The notes under the pieces were generated by a model. It was given only the letters and a program-made list of their open reading frames with translations. It was not told where the DNA came from and did not search any database. A program made the translations under genes and the position numbers. From assembly GCA_031316115.1 (NCBI GenBank), contig JALDRC010000001.1, forward strand, positions 434,001 through 498,000: a stretch of 64,000 bases of DNA. Reading direction: 5' to 3'. Position 1 is the first letter of the stretch, and each line of letters opens with the position of its first letter. Positions 37,755 to 46,138 of this stretch are shown one piece after another. Source of the stretch: Nitrososphaeraceae archaeon. GTDB taxonomy: Archaea > Thermoproteota > Nitrososphaeria > Nitrososphaerales > Nitrososphaeraceae.

Positions 37755-37852
37755 GACCGGGCTCCTCGAGCTACATTCTTAGTATTATTTTCTGATATTT
37801 ATTTTATATGATGTTACGTTATGATCTGAATTTTAAATTATTGCATAAGAAA

Positions 37853-37862
37853 AAATATAAAT
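37853..37862 (+). promoter_or_regulatory. TATA box before a possible microprotein gene
   Basis: An AATATAAATA stretch preceded by an A run (gaaaaaatataaatac) lies about 75 bases before the ATG at 37932. It could drive a short transcript on the plus strand, divergent from the tRNA-Gln gene. Confidence 0.4.
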
Positions 37863-37931
37863 ACATTTGAAAACTCATTTCTGATTGAATTTAAGTCCAT
37901 ATATAATATCAACCATCAACCAATATAATTC

Positions 37932-38039
37932 ATGTTACTTTTTTTTGAAAACGCAAGGAGAATGGTTTTAGAACTAGCATTAATACTTTTAGTAATTATG
38001 GTAACATATATCAGTATATATCAAGATCTAAATAAATAA
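37932..38039 (+). CDS. Possible single-TM microprotein, 35 aa
   Basis: The frame reads MLLFFENARRM, then a hydrophobic run LELALILLVIMVTYISIY and ends QDLNK. An in-frame ATG at 37962 directly after AAGGAG could be an alternative start. One TM helix with a short basic N-terminus is the only visible feature. A TATA box lies upstream. It may be chance, since short hydrophobic frames are common in AT-rich DNA. Confidence 0.35.
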   Translation: MLLFFENARRMVLELALILLVIMVTYISIYQDLNK

Positions 38040-38104
38040 AAATAATTTCTTGAAACCTAAAAATTTCAAAATACATTTAAGGGTAGTTGGGTTATTTTAT
38101 GTTG

Positions 38105-40024
38105 CTATCCGTACTTAAAAAAGATACCCTTTTCGCCTCGTGGATGTTTCCAACTAGTTTCCTTAGAACAAGTACCACATTCAATACATCCTTCATGTTG
38201 AATAACAACATTTTGGTCTTCTATACTATAACACTTTGTTGGACACAGAACTGTCATTTTTTTCATGAATTCAATTTGCGGTTTAGTCACTATTATATGT
38301 GAATTATTGTCTTCATAATATTTTAATTTTGAAATTCGTTCACTTAATTCAGGGATATCGAATTTAGTCGATGTATTTATTTTTCTTCCTAACTTTTCTG
38401 CTAACAAAATAGGTATATCAATATAAATTTTAGGTGATTCTACGAAAGAGAGGAATTTATAGAAACCGACTTTGTTAATAGTAGAAACTGCAAAATTCCG
38501 AAGAAAATCATTAGACATACATCTGATAAGAAAATTATTTTTAGCACCTAAATCTTCCAATGGTATTTTTTTTACCGCTTTTAAAAGTACTTTAAGATAA
38601 TCTTTATCAATTTTCTTCATGTCTCGTGTATACGGACTTTCATGGATAGATTGACTATAGATTTCTCCAATATTTGGATCCGTTAAATTATTTTTAATAT
38701 ATTTAATGATTGTTTTTGCAGCTCTTACGGCATCGTCCATTCCTACGTTTAACCCTTCAATCCTAGGACCTAAGAATATTCCTCGACCTGCAGCATCCCC
38801 TACAAATAAAACATTTTTATAATATGGTTTATTCATCATACATCTTTTTCCATCAGGAACAACCTTTGCACTATATTCTAATTCTACATAATTGGTAACG
38901 AACTTTGTGTTGAATTCTTCGACTAATCTTCTTCTAGTTGTATTTATCTTGTCTTTTATTTCTTCTATTGATTTGAACTTTCCGTTTGCAATAGTTTTTT
39001 CTCTATTTTTTGGGGAGTAATAAATTTCCCTTAATTCATTCCATGTACGTATCAGTTTACTTATCGTAAACGATTTTTTTGTTTGTTCCTCTTTAGACAA
39101 ATTTTTTTCTATATTTTTTATCGGTACCTCATCTTGGATTAGATCTTTTACCAAAGGATTATTGATTAAACTATTGACAAGTTGATCAGGTTCAACTGGA
39201 TTTTCCAACAAAGAACTGAGATGATATACTCCACCTATTGATATAGAATCTCTATTTGTATATAAGAACCCACCTCCCACTTGGTTGAGAGATATATCGC
39301 CACTAAAAAGATGAGCAGCGCCTTCATCTGGACCAATTTCAAATCTTTTTTCGATTATCTCTTCCGGTAATTTTATTACGACTTTAACTCCTTGATAGAG
39401 TTGATCTGGTGAAAATTTTTCTCTTGCTCTTAATAGAGATGCGATTTCTGAATTAACTCCATCAGCTGCAATTATGGCACGACTTCTAAACTCTTCAAGT
39501 TCGTCAGTTTCAACAATCAGAGAATTGTCATATGTTGAAGAATTTTGTTTTCCGCCATCTAATTCTATTGGAGTGTTTTCGTTATTCCATTTAATATTCT
39601 TCACATGTACACCCGTTACTATTCCACCGCCTTGTTTCTGGGCTTCTTCTTGCGCTTCCTTTGCAAACCAAGTGTTTAACTTATTCAAAAGAACAGAACA
39701 ACCAAAATTGGACTGAAAGTCATGAATAGAGGTGAGATCAATTGAACAAACTTTATCTTTTGAAGTTGCATTAAGAATATACTTTGTAATCCGACGTTCA
39801 TATGGTTCCTCTTCTAGAAATTTTTGACCATAAATATCTTCTACATTATGAACCTGTCCGTATTCTTTATTTTTAGAGTATAATATACCACCAGATACAT
39901 TTTTTGAGCCAATCTCCTTGCCTGATTCAATTAATATAGCCTGTTTCCCTAAGGCTGAAATGTGTTTTAACGCTGCAAGTCCAGCGGATCCTCCGCCTAT
40001 TATAATAACGTCAAAATCTTCCAT
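38105..40024 (-). CDS. Electron transfer flavoprotein:quinone oxidoreductase (FixC/FixX fusion type)
   Basis: It passes electrons from reduced ETF to the quinone pool. The N-terminal FAD motif is VIIIGGGSAGLAALKHI (6-22), and FVGDAAGRGIFLGPRIEGLNVGMDDAVRAAKTI is the second FAD-binding block. The C-terminus is a ferredoxin-like domain with cysteines at 594, 598, 613, 616 and 619 (CPTKC; CIECGTC) for an iron-sulfur cluster. Fusion of the flavoprotein and ferredoxin-like parts in 639 residues resembles ETF-QO. It follows etfA by 43 bases; etfB, etfA and this gene form one operon. Confidence 0.88.
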   Translation of the reverse strand: MEDFDVIIIGGGSAGLAALKHISALGKQAILIESGKEIGSKNVSGGILYSKNKEYGQVHNVEDIYGQKFLEEEPYERRITKYILNATSKDKVCSIDLTSIHDFQSNFGCSVLLNKLNTWFAKEAQEEAQKQGGGIVTGVHVKNIKWNNENTPIELDGGKQNSSTYDNSLIVETDELEEFRSRAIIAADGVNSEIASLLRAREKFSPDQLYQGVKVVIKLPEEIIEKRFEIGPDEGAAHLFSGDISLNQVGGGFLYTNRDSISIGGVYHLSSLLENPVEPDQLVNSLINNPLVKDLIQDEVPIKNIEKNLSKEEQTKKSFTISKLIRTWNELREIYYSPKNREKTIANGKFKSIEEIKDKINTTRRRLVEEFNTKFVTNYVELEYSAKVVPDGKRCMMNKPYYKNVLFVGDAAGRGIFLGPRIEGLNVGMDDAVRAAKTIIKYIKNNLTDPNIGEIYSQSIHESPYTRDMKKIDKDYLKVLLKAVKKIPLEDLGAKNNFLIRCMSNDFLRNFAVSTINKVGFYKFLSFVESPKIYIDIPILLAEKLGRKINTSTKFDIPELSERISKLKYYEDNNSHIIVTKPQIEFMKKMTVLCPTKCYSIEDQNVVIQHEGCIECGTCSKETSWKHPRGEKGIFFKYG

Positions 40025-40067
40025 CTATTCACTCATATCCTAGCAAACTATAACTATTTAGTTTTAA

Positions 40068-41306
40068 TCACTTTCGTTTTGCCTGCACTTCCAAAGGAGA
40101 AATTATTCTTTTGATTTCTTCTATTAGAACAGGTAATACATCTTCCATTTTCCCTTTGATAAATATATCACACTCATTTATAATGGGAGCGTTTTCATCA
40201 GTATTTATTGCTATAACGAATTCAGCTTCTTTCATTCCTTCGATATGTTGTATTGCACCACTTATTCCTATAGCGATATAAATTTTGGGTGTTATTTTCC
40301 TTCCAGAAGTACCTATTACTCTGCCAGGTATCATATATTTTGAATTTATTTTTTCATCGAGCTTGAATATTTTTTTTGATAATGGCAAGGATATACCTAT
40401 TTCTGCTCCTGTTAACTTTGACAGGGTTTCAATTAGTTTGATATTATCTTCTGGAAATTCTTTTATTCCCTTTCCGAAACTGATTACTATCTTAAAGGAA
40501 TCAAAATCGATTTTATCTTTGTCTATACTCCTATTCAAAACTTTTATTTTAAGATCTTTTTTATCAAATTTAGGAGTAAATTCAATAAGTTGTCCTTTTC
40601 TTTTGGGATCAGGTTCTAATGGAGCGAAAGCTCCAGGAATTATACTACATGCTTGTGGATGAAAATCTCTTCTGATTTCAGGATTTTTATTATCAAGACA
40701 TAATATTGTAGTCCATAGAAAACCGGAAAAATCTGGTCTATACATTTCTAATACCTTACCGTATTTAAGTGCATTACCTTTTGTTTTATGCTGATGTTTA
40801 ATTTCAAGATCGCTGATTTCGAGTTTATTAACATCAGAAGCTAAACCAGAATCGAGTTCTGCTAATACAGTAGCAGACAAATGTCTACCTATACTATCTG
40901 CAGCAAAAAACATGTACCTCGGTTTTTTATAGTGATTTACAAAATCTGGGGATATTTTTGATATTATGTCTTTATCCATTGCAATGCTTGAAATAACTTT
41001 GGTAGATGTTTGATTTACCATATATCTTAAATTGGGGTCGTCTGCATATACTACAACATCAGCTCCATAATTTATTAATTCATTACAAAGATCCTTAATG
41101 TTTTGACCTAATACAACAGCAATCACCTTCTCATTGCTATTATATTGCTTGTTAAAAAAATCCATTAATCGGCGGGCCTCTCCCAACATTTCATAATTAA
41201 CGGGTAATACAACACCGTCTACGACTTCTATAATTACCAACATATGATGATATGAGTTGCTATTATTACCATCTTCTAAATCTGATAATTTTTTATTTTC
41301 AATCAA
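40068..41306 (-). CDS. etfA: Electron transfer flavoprotein, alpha subunit
   Basis: The subunit holds the FAD. The N-terminal ETF domain (VNYEMLGEARRLMDFF, then AAGADVVVYAD-like YGADVVVYADD) is followed by the C-terminal FAD domain with PGRVIGTSGRKITPKIYIAIGIS, ISGAIQHIEGMKEAEFVIAIN and NECDIFIKGKMEDVLPVL. At 412 residues it is longer than bacterial EtfA (about 310-330), the extra length being in the N-terminal half. It lies 20 bases downstream of etfB. Confidence 0.9.
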   Translation of the reverse strand: MIENKKLSDLEDGNNSNSYHHMLVIIEVVDGVVLPVNYEMLGEARRLMDFFNKQYNSNEKVIAVVLGQNIKDLCNELINYGADVVVYADDPNLRYMVNQTSTKVISSIAMDKDIISKISPDFVNHYKKPRYMFFAADSIGRHLSATVLAELDSGLASDVNKLEISDLEIKHQHKTKGNALKYGKVLEMYRPDFSGFLWTTILCLDNKNPEIRRDFHPQACSIIPGAFAPLEPDPKRKGQLIEFTPKFDKKDLKIKVLNRSIDKDKIDFDSFKIVISFGKGIKEFPEDNIKLIETLSKLTGAEIGISLPLSKKIFKLDEKINSKYMIPGRVIGTSGRKITPKIYIAIGISGAIQHIEGMKEAEFVIAINTDENAPIINECDIFIKGKMEDVLPVLIEEIKRIISPLEVQAKRK

Positions 41307-41326
41307 ATTAAATCACCTTCTTTTTA

Positions 41327-42223
41327 TTAACTGCGTCCATATTGTCCATTTAAAATCAATATTTTTTCCGCGATATTTTTTATTTGATTTCTATCTCTAC
41401 CATCAATTATTTCAGCCTTCCTATTCATTTTTCCTTTAGGTATTCTTTCGACTTTATAAACTATAGTAGGAGAACCAGATAAACCTACCTCTTTTGGATC
41501 TAATTCTAAAGAATTATGGTCAAACATCTTTAGATAAGATTTGAAATTAGCTACCTTTTTTTCAGCGTTCTTTTCAAATATTGTAGCTTTCAGTCTAGAT
41601 GACAGGGTAGTAAAAGATGGTTTGTAAGATGGATCAAGAGCAATAAAAACAGGTAATGGTGATTCGATTTCTTCTATAATATTGTCCATACCGTTTAATA
41701 CCACAAGACGTTTAAGGGTTACAACTCTATCTTTTAAATTCAAATGATAATCTATCACATTTCCAAAAAAAGGATACCCAAGTTTCCATGCAGTTTGTGG
41801 ACCTGTCTGGCCAGTCTCACCATCTGAGGCTCTATGTCCTGAAAATATTATATCAATCCCATTATTATTTTCATTCTCATTTTCTTTCATTTTTTGTATC
41901 CCTTTTTTGAGGACTTCAGCAGTTGCTAAGGTATCTGCACTGGCAAATATTCTATCTGTATATAGATGAAGGGAATCAGCATCACATATTGATTGTGCTT
42001 CACTTAGAGCTATTTCTGACATTGGAGGTCCCATAGTGGCAACAGAAATATTAGCTCCATAGTTTACCTTTGCATAAAAAGCAGCTAGACATGCTACGGA
42101 ACTATGAGCACCTAATTTGCTTTTTGTCTCCGCTCTATTTAATGTTCCATCTGCATTATAGCTAATATTACCTTCAGAGAAATCTGGCTCTAGCTTTACA
42201 ATTACCGCAACATTTAATGACAC
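41327..42223 (-). CDS. etfB: Electron transfer flavoprotein, beta subunit
   Basis: The partner of EtfA that binds AMP or a second flavin. The 298 residues contain the nucleotide-binding SDGETGQTGPQTAWKLG and IPKGKMNRKAEIIDGRD at the C-terminus. LGAHSSVACLAAFYAK replaces the more usual 'DxxAlEaAl' helix. First gene of the etf operon. Whether this complex bifurcates electrons or only feeds quinone cannot be told from sequence alone. Confidence 0.9.
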   Translation of the reverse strand: MSLNVAVIVKLEPDFSEGNISYNADGTLNRAETKSKLGAHSSVACLAAFYAKVNYGANISVATMGPPMSEIALSEAQSICDADSLHLYTDRIFASADTLATAEVLKKGIQKMKENENENNNGIDIIFSGHRASDGETGQTGPQTAWKLGYPFFGNVIDYHLNLKDRVVTLKRLVVLNGMDNIIEEIESPLPVFIALDPSYKPSFTTLSSRLKATIFEKNAEKKVANFKSYLKMFDHNSLELDPKEVGLSGSPTIVYKVERIPKGKMNRKAEIIDGRDRNQIKNIAEKILILNGQYGRS

Positions 42224-42482
42224 GAAATATAATTCTGATTTGAATACTTAAATGCGTTTGTCATAATTGATATTGATTGTAAAGAATATTTTTATTTTAC
42301 CGAAATTTTGGGAGAATTTTTTAACTTTGTTACCGTAAAATCATATATATTTATCTTACGAAGTTAACATGGTTTAAATTAAATAAAAAACAGAAAAGTC
42401 AATTAATAAATAAAACAGTCTATTGAAAGTTAAAATAGAAATAGCTATTTGAAATTGATAAAATATATGGATATTTTAATGT

Positions 42483-42893
42483 TTATGATGAAGAAAATTT
42501 TAATTCAATGTCTTTATGAGGACAGATTTGTACTATTTCCATTGCTAGTTTATAACTCCCTTCATTTAGATTTTCGTCTGGTGGAAATTCAAAAATCGTT
42601 TTAGCATTGGGAAGGTATACATGTTTGATATTAAGATCCCCTTCTCCTTCCTCACCTTTCTTAAAGACATACTTTTCTCCTCTTTTTGTTATTGGGTTCC
42701 AGCTTCTCAGTAATACACCTTGATTCTCGATATTTTGATTTGTTTTTTTATCGTAGATTTTGGTATTTATGAATAGATGGAAAAATATATCACTTGAATT
42801 ATATAAATATTTTAAAGTATATTTTTCATAGTTTGTAACATCTTCTTTGTTATGTTTTGAATCTACTTCATTATCCAACTTATTAACAAACAT
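42483..42893 (-). CDS. Conserved-looking protein of unknown function, 136 aa
   Basis: No known domain is recognised. The chain is polar with beta-strand-like segments (GVLLRSWNPITKRGEKYVFKKG; KTIFEFPPDENLNEGSYKLAMEIVQI) and looks like a small beta-sandwich. It has no signal peptide or TM span. It stands alone between etfB and the universal stress gene on the same strand. Confidence 0.55.
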   Translation of the reverse strand: MFVNKLDNEVDSKHNKEDVTNYEKYTLKYLYNSSDIFFHLFINTKIYDKKTNQNIENQGVLLRSWNPITKRGEKYVFKKGEEGEGDLNIKHVYLPNAKTIFEFPPDENLNEGSYKLAMEIVQICPHKDIELKFSSS

Positions 42894-43243
42894 TTTTTCC
42901 TAATATTAATCTCCTATGTTATATTATTACAAGCATTTTATTTAGATTTTACTGTTAGTCAAAAAACGAAATATATTCTTGACGAAATCGAATTCGTATG
43001 GTTTTTAATCCTTGAGTCGAATATTTTAATCAGAAATCTGATGCTATGTTAAATATTTCCTTTGGATTTATGAAGATCGAATTTAAAGATTATCAAGAAA
43101 GACATCAACCAATTCAATGGAAATACCTTATTATTGACAATATTCTCGAATTATCTGGGCAAATATTTAACGCCACAATTTAGTATTTTAAAAATATCAT
43201 CAGTTGTTTCTAAATCAAAAATAATGACAAAAAATTCAAACTT
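42894..43243. other. Gene-free region
   Basis: About 350 AT-rich bases. No frame or RNA gene is supported. Confidence 0.6.
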
Positions 43244-43708
43244 TTATTTAATCATCAATACTGGACACTTAGAGTAACTCAATACTCCTATACTCACACT
43301 TCCCAATAATAGTTTTTTTAAACCTGATTTTCCCCGTGTGCCAATTACTATAAGGTCAATTTTTTCTCTTATTGAAAAATCAAGAATTGCGGAAACTACA
43401 GAGGAACTTACGATTACTTGAGACTTAAATTTGATAACAGTGGTAGGATTTGAGAGGTTTGCTCTTTGCTTAACACTTTCAAACCAAAGTTCAGCTTGTT
43501 TTTTTTCTTTTTCAAGCAATGCATTAAGGGAATCCCCACCTATTATCCTTTTAGATGAATAAGTAAAGGCTGTTTCTGAAACTACGACATAAAGTCCTAT
43601 AACTAAACTACCTAACTGTACAGATAAAGAAATAGCGTACTCAGCTGCTTTAAAGGATTTCTCTGAACCATCAATCGGTACTAGTATTTTAGAAATTGAT
43701 TTTTTCAT
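43244..43708 (-). CDS. Universal stress protein (UspA family)
   Basis: A 154-residue single Usp domain. It begins with ILVPIDGSEKSFKAAEYA and ends with the ATP-binding loop VIGTRGKSGLKKLLLGSVS (121-139), matching the G-x2-G-x9-G-S/T pattern of nucleotide-binding members. Such proteins respond to stress or energy status and act in the cytoplasm as dimers. The gene is monocistronic. Confidence 0.9.
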   Translation of the reverse strand: MKKSISKILVPIDGSEKSFKAAEYAISLSVQLGSLVIGLYVVVSETAFTYSSKRIIGGDSLNALLEKEKKQAELWFESVKQRANLSNPTTVIKFKSQVIVSSSVVSAILDFSIREKIDLIVIGTRGKSGLKKLLLGSVSIGVLSYSKCPVLMIK

Positions 43709-44706
43709 AGACCATTTGTTGATTTAAAATATAAAAAACATACCTAAATTCTTTAACTGAGAAATGTTACTTGCAAGATAAAATTACCTCTTTCATTTTA
43801 TCTATTAATCCGTCTTGTCCATATGACAAGAAGACAAAAACCAGAATTGTACGTATTTTTTATTGATGAGATAATAGAGGATTTTGACGAATAATGATCG
43901 TTATAAAAAATATAACTTTTACTTTAAGCAAATAAGGATCTAGCTGATAATGTTCTAAATTTTCTAAATAATAATAAAATTAGAAAGAACTATAAGCTTT
44001 AACTAATGTAATGTATTCTTTTTATCTATACTTTATATCTCAATATATCAAAATCCTTGATAATATTTCAATATGAGAAAACATATTACGTGTGTGCGAT
44101 ATACTAGATACAAATCTTGATCTCTTTAGAATAGAAAATGAAAATCTTTATTTATTATAGATGAAACTGTTCTACATAATAGTAATAAATATCTGATTAT
44201 GGTTTTGTATGAAACCAAGAAATATTTTTGTAATAGGAGTAAACATTTCAGATGAGAAAAACACGAGTATTCCTAAAAAATCCATTAGATCTTGTAGACA
44301 AAGCAAGAAACCTTACAATGTACACTCACAGAGATAAGGCATGATGACGTATGTTATATGATTGGATTATAACACTGTCGACATTAGTCATTTAAGAAAT
44401 TTTTGGTAGAGTAAACCAGTATTTGAAGGATAGGACAATAGATTTGATTATTAATATTCCTATCTCAATAGAAATAGTGTTCTTTTTTATATATATCCGA
44501 ATACAAAGGATTGTATCCAGATATACTTATACTGTGAAATAATTCATGTATGTTAAAATCTGTGAATACTTTTGTTAATAGATTATAAGAAACCGAGCAA
44601 CTATCTAAAACATGCAGAATCTTTTTTTAGAACTCTTCTCTCCGATGTTCTGTTCAAGAACAGAGTATTTAACTTCAATCTCGAGTTATTTGATATTATA
44701 ATGATT
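43709..44706. other. Gene-free region before an insertion sequence
   Basis: About 1 kb of AT-rich DNA. A 30-codon frame at 44252-44344 (MRKTRVFLKNPLDLVDKARN...) reads like a piece of protein but has no match I can name. A stretch near 44507-44527 faintly resembles the C-terminal codons of the IS6-like transposase. Neither is enough for a call. Confidence 0.5.
44698..44706. repeat. Left target-site duplication of the IS5-like element
   Basis: ATAATGATT occurs here and again at 45715-45723, just outside the terminal inverted repeats. A 9-base copy (or 8 plus one chance match) is what insertion of an IS5/ISH1-type element would leave. Confidence 0.75.
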
Positions 44707-45714
44707 TGCTTTGTTGCGTAATCCATTTAGATAATCAATTTATTATGTTATAACTAACGATTATCTAACAGTTATGCTCTGAAACAAGTTATACAACGAT
44801 GCTTTTAACATAATCTCTTTGATCATGTTCTCAAATCTGATAGCAGTAACATATTCTCCAAACATTCTCTTGATATATGAAAAGACAGTTTCTGCAATCC
44901 ATCTCTGTCCATAGCTGACGCTAATCCTTCCATTGTTGTAAATTATTTTTCTGCATCTTTACAGAATTGTTTCTGAGATGATGATTTGTTTTCCTACATC
45001 TTGAATTCTTTCTAACCTTTATTGCTGGCTTGATTCCTTTAAATGATAATATCTGGAAAATTTTGTTATTATCATAAGCACCATCTGAAATTACAGTATC
45101 TATTTCCTTATTCTGTTTTATTGTAACATCTTCAACTATTTTAGATAATACTTTACCATCATGTATACTTCTTCACTTGTGACATCTACGGATAAAATTC
45201 TCTTTTTTCTTATGTCAACTGCTATATGTATTTTGAGATAACCTCTTTTTACATTCCATTTATGTCTGATCCATCCACCTCTTCTGTTTGTAACTTTAAC
45301 ACCAGTTGCATCAATTGCAATTACAAAATTATCATCATGTGTATTGGATTTATCATCACAAATTTTGATAGTTAATTTGTTAATCCTTCTACAAATCCTA
45401 CTATAATCTGGAATAGATGGTAATGTGTTTGAAGCATGTTCTTTTACTACTCCTTCAGTCTGTCTGTATGGTAGGTGAAAGTATGCTCTCATATATCCAA
45501 GCAATCTGATAAATGAATCTGGATAAACAAATTTTCTACCTTTCTTGTTCTTATTCATCTTCTCCAGTTCATATTCCCAATTATCTATAACATCAAAATC
45601 TAGCAATATCTCACCTCTTCTTACCAGAGATTCATTGTATTTCTTCCAGTTCACATAATATGACTACAATTGGTTAGCTAAATGTGTTAGCAATGATGAA
45701 TTAGGCAACAAAGC
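44707..45714 (-). mobile_element. IS5-like insertion sequence, inactive
   Basis: The element is about 1.0 kb. Imperfect terminal inverted repeats of 18 bases lie at 44708-44725 (GCTTTGTTGCGTAATCCA) and 45697-45714 (its complement, with two differences). A direct repeat flanks both ends. The interior is a broken DDE transposase on the minus strand. The intact ends and duplication suggest a more recent insertion than the relic at 6946. Confidence 0.85.
44755..45654 (-). pseudogene. IS5-family transposase, frameshifted
   Basis: The first 165 codons from the ATG at 45654 are intact and read as a haloarchaeal-type IS5 transposase (YPDSFIRLLGYMRAYFHLPYRQTEGVV; first catalytic Asp in VIAIDATGVKV). 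The frame then shifts: the true continuation reads VHDGKVLSKIVEDV, and the second Asp lies in VISDGAYDNNK. A stop after LQQWKD and another shift follow before IAETVF (third acidic residue) and FENMIKEIMLKASLYNL. At least two or three lesions therefore inactivate it. The intact N-terminal frame (45136-45654) is not a functional gene by itself. Confidence 0.85.
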
Positions 45715-45723
45715 ATAATGATT
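45715..45723. repeat. Right target-site duplication of the IS5-like element
   Basis: ATAATGATT, the second copy of the direct repeat at 44698-44706. Confidence 0.75.
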
Positions 45724-45780
45724 CAATCTATATACAATGTATATCTGAGACAATAAAATGTAGTGAACATCTTTTATTAT

Positions 45781-45871
45781 CGGGCCCAGAGGGATTTGAA
45801 CCCTCGACCTGACGCTTAGGAGGCGTCTGCGCTGTCCATTCTTCGCCTACTAAAGTCTGCGCTATGAGCCC
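45781..45871 (-). tRNA. tRNA-Arg (CCT) with a D-loop intron
   Basis: Acceptor strands GGGCTCA (45871-45865) and TGGGCCC (45788-45782) pair with one G-T. The anticodon arm is GACGC-CTCCTAA-GCGTC with anticodon CCT at 45818-45820, and the T arm is GAGGG-TTCAAAT-CCCTC. The D stem GCGC/GCGC encloses 26 bases instead of the usual 8-10, so an intron of about 16-17 bases sits in the D loop (within 45833-45858). Without it the tRNA has about 74-75 bases. The gene lies 58 bases from the right duplication of the IS5-like element. Confidence 0.85.
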
Positions 45872-46138
45872 ATTTTTTATGAGTCAACATGTCTTAATTT
45901 GAATTTATTGTTGGTAATAACTAATTTCAAATATTAAATTTTACCAAAGAGAACAAATTATAAAAATAACAAAATAATACCAAGCACTGTTAGGTTTAAG
46001 TTTAAATGTTTTAACCCTTTACCAATTTAAATATCTATCAAATTTTAGAATGTATGTTGAATAATATACATTAAAACCTTTGAAAGGAATGAATATATTA
46101 ATATTTATCATAGTATTAGTATAAACATCAATGAAAAT

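Larger units (their letters stand above)
37632..37763 (-). tRNA. tRNA-Gln (CTG) with probably three introns
   Basis: The acceptor halves AGCCCGG (37763-37757) and CCGGGCT (37639-37633) pair perfectly, with discriminator A. The T arm is AGCAG-TTCGAAT-CTGCT. The anticodon stem TCAGG/CCTGG encloses CTCTGG and A with anticodon CTG at 37682-37684. A 14-base insert (37667-37680) lies at the canonical site after position 37. The span of 132 bases exceeds a mature tRNA by about 59. A 27-base insert before the D stem ATCT/GGAT (37728-37754) and about 18 bases inside the D loop (within 37697-37723) account for the rest. A1-U72 pairing and the anticodon support glutamine. Exact intron borders upstream of the anticodon are uncertain. 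Confidence 0.8.

Noticed and set aside
44500-44530. Possible third relic of the IS6-like element
   Set aside because: Only about 15-20 bases resemble the transposase C-terminus; neighbouring bases do not align.
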